The notes beneath the pieces were generated by a model. It saw nothing but the letters and a program-made list of their open reading frames with translations, did no database searches and was not told where the DNA came from. Positions 15,323 through 16,424 of a stretch of DNA of 16,424 nt are shown here, one piece after another. The position numbers were made by a program, and so were the translations under genes. Source of the stretch: Peptococcaceae bacterium (GTDB lineage: Bacteria > Bacillota > Dehalobacteriia > UBA7702); NCBI GenBank assembly GCA_019415505.1, contig DXZC01000043.1:1-16424 (forward strand), read 5' to 3'. Numbering within the stretch: position 1 is the first letter of the stretch; each line of letters opens with the position of its first letter.

Positions 15323-15952
15323 TTATTTCAGGGCCTCCAGCATCAACGCGTTGATTATAGCCGCCGCCACATTGCTGCCACCTTTTCTACCCTTGGCTAT
15401 AATATAGGGCACGTCAGTATCCAAAAAAATCTCCTTAGATTCAACTACATTTACAAAACCAACAGGTACTCCCACAATCAGGGCAGGGGTTAATTTGCCC
15501 GCCTTTATCATCTCATAAAGGGCTAAAAGCGCGGTGGGAGCATTGCCGATGGCGAATATTTTATTGCCGCTTAACCCCGCCGCATATTCCATTGCCTGTA
15601 CTGCCCTGGTGGTATCTTTTTCCAAGGCTAACTTGGCAATATCAGGGTCCGCGATATAACAGGCTTTACGAGAGTTAAATTTGTCCAAATTCTTTTGATT
15701 AATGCCGGAGTAAGCCATATTGGTATCGGTTATAACAGTACAGCCCTCCCGCAAAGCTTTGATGCCGCTGGCTACAGCATTGTTGCCAAACACTAAATTG
15801 TCGGCATAATCAAAATCCGCGCTGGTATGAATAACCCTCTTAATAATTCCTTCCTGTTCCGGGGGAAATACTCTATCGCCTAGAGTTTCTGTAATTATCT
15901 CAAAGCTCCGTCTTTCTATCGCCTTGGGTTCGTGTATAATTAAATTTTCCAT
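15323..15952 (-). CDS. cbiC: cobalt-precorrin-8 methylmutase (CbiC)
   Basis: Moves the methyl group from C-11 to C-12 of cobalt-precorrin-8, giving cobyrinate, the substrate of CbiA. The 209-residue protein has the catalytic histidine in RVIHTSADFDYADNL (H42), the segment TDTNMAYSGI, IGNAPTALL, GVPVGFVNVVESKE and the closing GRKGGSNVAAAIINALM, all typical of CbiC/CobH. Length is normal. The ATG at 15952 has a good GGAGG about 7 bases upstream, and the gene starts 16 bases after the cbiB stop. Its product is used by genes further downstream in the same unit. Confidence 0.97.
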   Translation of the reverse strand: MENLIIHEPKAIERRSFEIITETLGDRVFPPEQEGIIKRVIHTSADFDYADNLVFGNNAVASGIKALREGCTVITDTNMAYSGINQKNLDKFNSRKACYIADPDIAKLALEKDTTRAVQAMEYAAGLSGNKIFAIGNAPTALLALYEMIKAGKLTPALIVGVPVGFVNVVESKEIFLDTDVPYIIAKGRKGGSNVAAAIINALMLEALK

Positions 15953-15968
15953 AAAAAACCTCCGTATA

Positions 15969-16424
15969 TTAATAAATTTGTAATAAATAGATAGCTGTAA
16001 AAATTAACATCGACAATAGCATACTAACATCTAAGATATTGCAACATTTTAGGTAATCGCTGTTATCGGGCTGTCGCAATTCATCGCCTATTGTGGGTTT
16101 ATCTACTAACTTGCCAAAATAAAAATGCGGTCCACCAAGCTGCAACCCCAAAAGACCAGCGACAACGCTTTCAGACTGGGCGCTGTTAGGGCTCTTATGG
16201 GCGAATCTATCCCGCCGCCAGATTTTAAAGCCATTAATAAAGTTATATCTCAGGATTCCGCCGGCTAAGAGCATCAGGAAGGATCCTAAGCGGGCGGGCA
16301 GCCAATTCACCACATCATCCAATTTAGCGGAAAAAAATCCGAAATCGCAGTATTTATCATTTTTATATCCCACCATGGAGTCTAAAGTATTAATTGTTTT
16401 GTAGAGATAAACCAGAATTACCGG
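15969..16424 (-). CDS. cbiB: adenosylcobinamide-phosphate synthase (CbiB), C-terminal part; cut by the right window edge
   Basis: Membrane protein that joins the aminopropanol (phosphate) arm to adenosylcobyrate. The last 151 residues are visible and the frame stays open to base 16424, so the start lies outside the window. An internal ATG at 16376 is not the start, because the residues before it (YKTINTLDSMVGYK across the junction) are the conserved CbiB motif. Also visible are the DFGFFSAKLDDVVNWLPARL region, HKSPNSAQSE, AGLLGLQLGGPHFYFG and a hydrophobic C-terminal segment (MLLSMLIFTAIYLLQIY) that is probably the last membrane helix. The full family length is about 310-320 residues, so roughly half is missing here. 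The position upstream of cbiC suggests the operon starts further to the right. Confidence 0.93.
   Translation of the reverse strand, partial: PVILVYLYKTINTLDSMVGYKNDKYCDFGFFSAKLDDVVNWLPARLGSFLMLLAGGILRYNFINGFKIWRRDRFAHKSPNSAQSESVVAGLLGLQLGGPHFYFGKLVDKPTIGDELRQPDNSDYLKCCNILDVSMLLSMLIFTAIYLLQIY

Overview
The window is almost entirely one long minus-strand gene cluster for making tetrapyrroles. It covers most of the anaerobic (cobalt-early) corrin pathway of vitamin B12, together with all the genes that supply uroporphyrinogen III from glutamyl-tRNA. Sixteen genes run in the same direction from the right edge (upstream) to about position 449 (downstream). They are packed so tightly that most neighbours overlap or are 1 to 16 bases apart. 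The anaerobic enzyme set (CbiD, CbiG, a CbiET fusion, a CobA-HemD fusion), the C5 route to 5-aminolevulinate, AGGAG-type ribosome binding sites and moderate GC content point to an anaerobic Firmicute, either Clostridia or Negativicutes. The sequence alone does not settle the genus.

Layout in transcription order (right to left): the C-terminal half of cbiB (cut by the window edge), cbiC, cbiD, cbiET, cbiG, cbiH, cbiJ, cbiA; then the precursor block hemA, sirC (precorrin-2 dehydrogenase), hemC, cobA-hemD, hemB, hemL; then cbiL, cbiF; then, after a 159-base gap with a possible promoter, the corrinoid adenosyltransferase cobO. A strong intrinsic terminator at 311-352 closes the unit. At the far left, bases 1-93 may hold the end of an unidentified convergent plus-strand gene. 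Bases 94-310 hold nothing I recognise.

How the genes work together: HemA, HemL, HemB, HemC and the HemD half of CobA-HemD make uroporphyrinogen III. The CobA half and SirC convert it to precorrin-2 and then sirohydrochlorin. After cobalt insertion, CbiL, CbiH, CbiF, CbiG, CbiD, CbiJ, CbiET and CbiC build cobyrinate. CbiA amidates the a and c side chains, CobO adds the adenosyl ligand, and CbiB attaches the aminopropanol arm. Not seen here: a cobaltochelatase (CbiK or CbiX), CbiP, the nucleotide-loop genes (CobU/CobS/CobT/CobC) and the operon's own promoter or cobalamin riboswitch. These probably lie beyond the right edge or elsewhere in the genome.

This is a well-known pathway in a compact arrangement, and I see no undescribed system. 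Points worth a second look are the nested precursor block, the absent chelatase, the separately spaced cobO, a few start sites and overlaps, and a short repeat beside the terminator.
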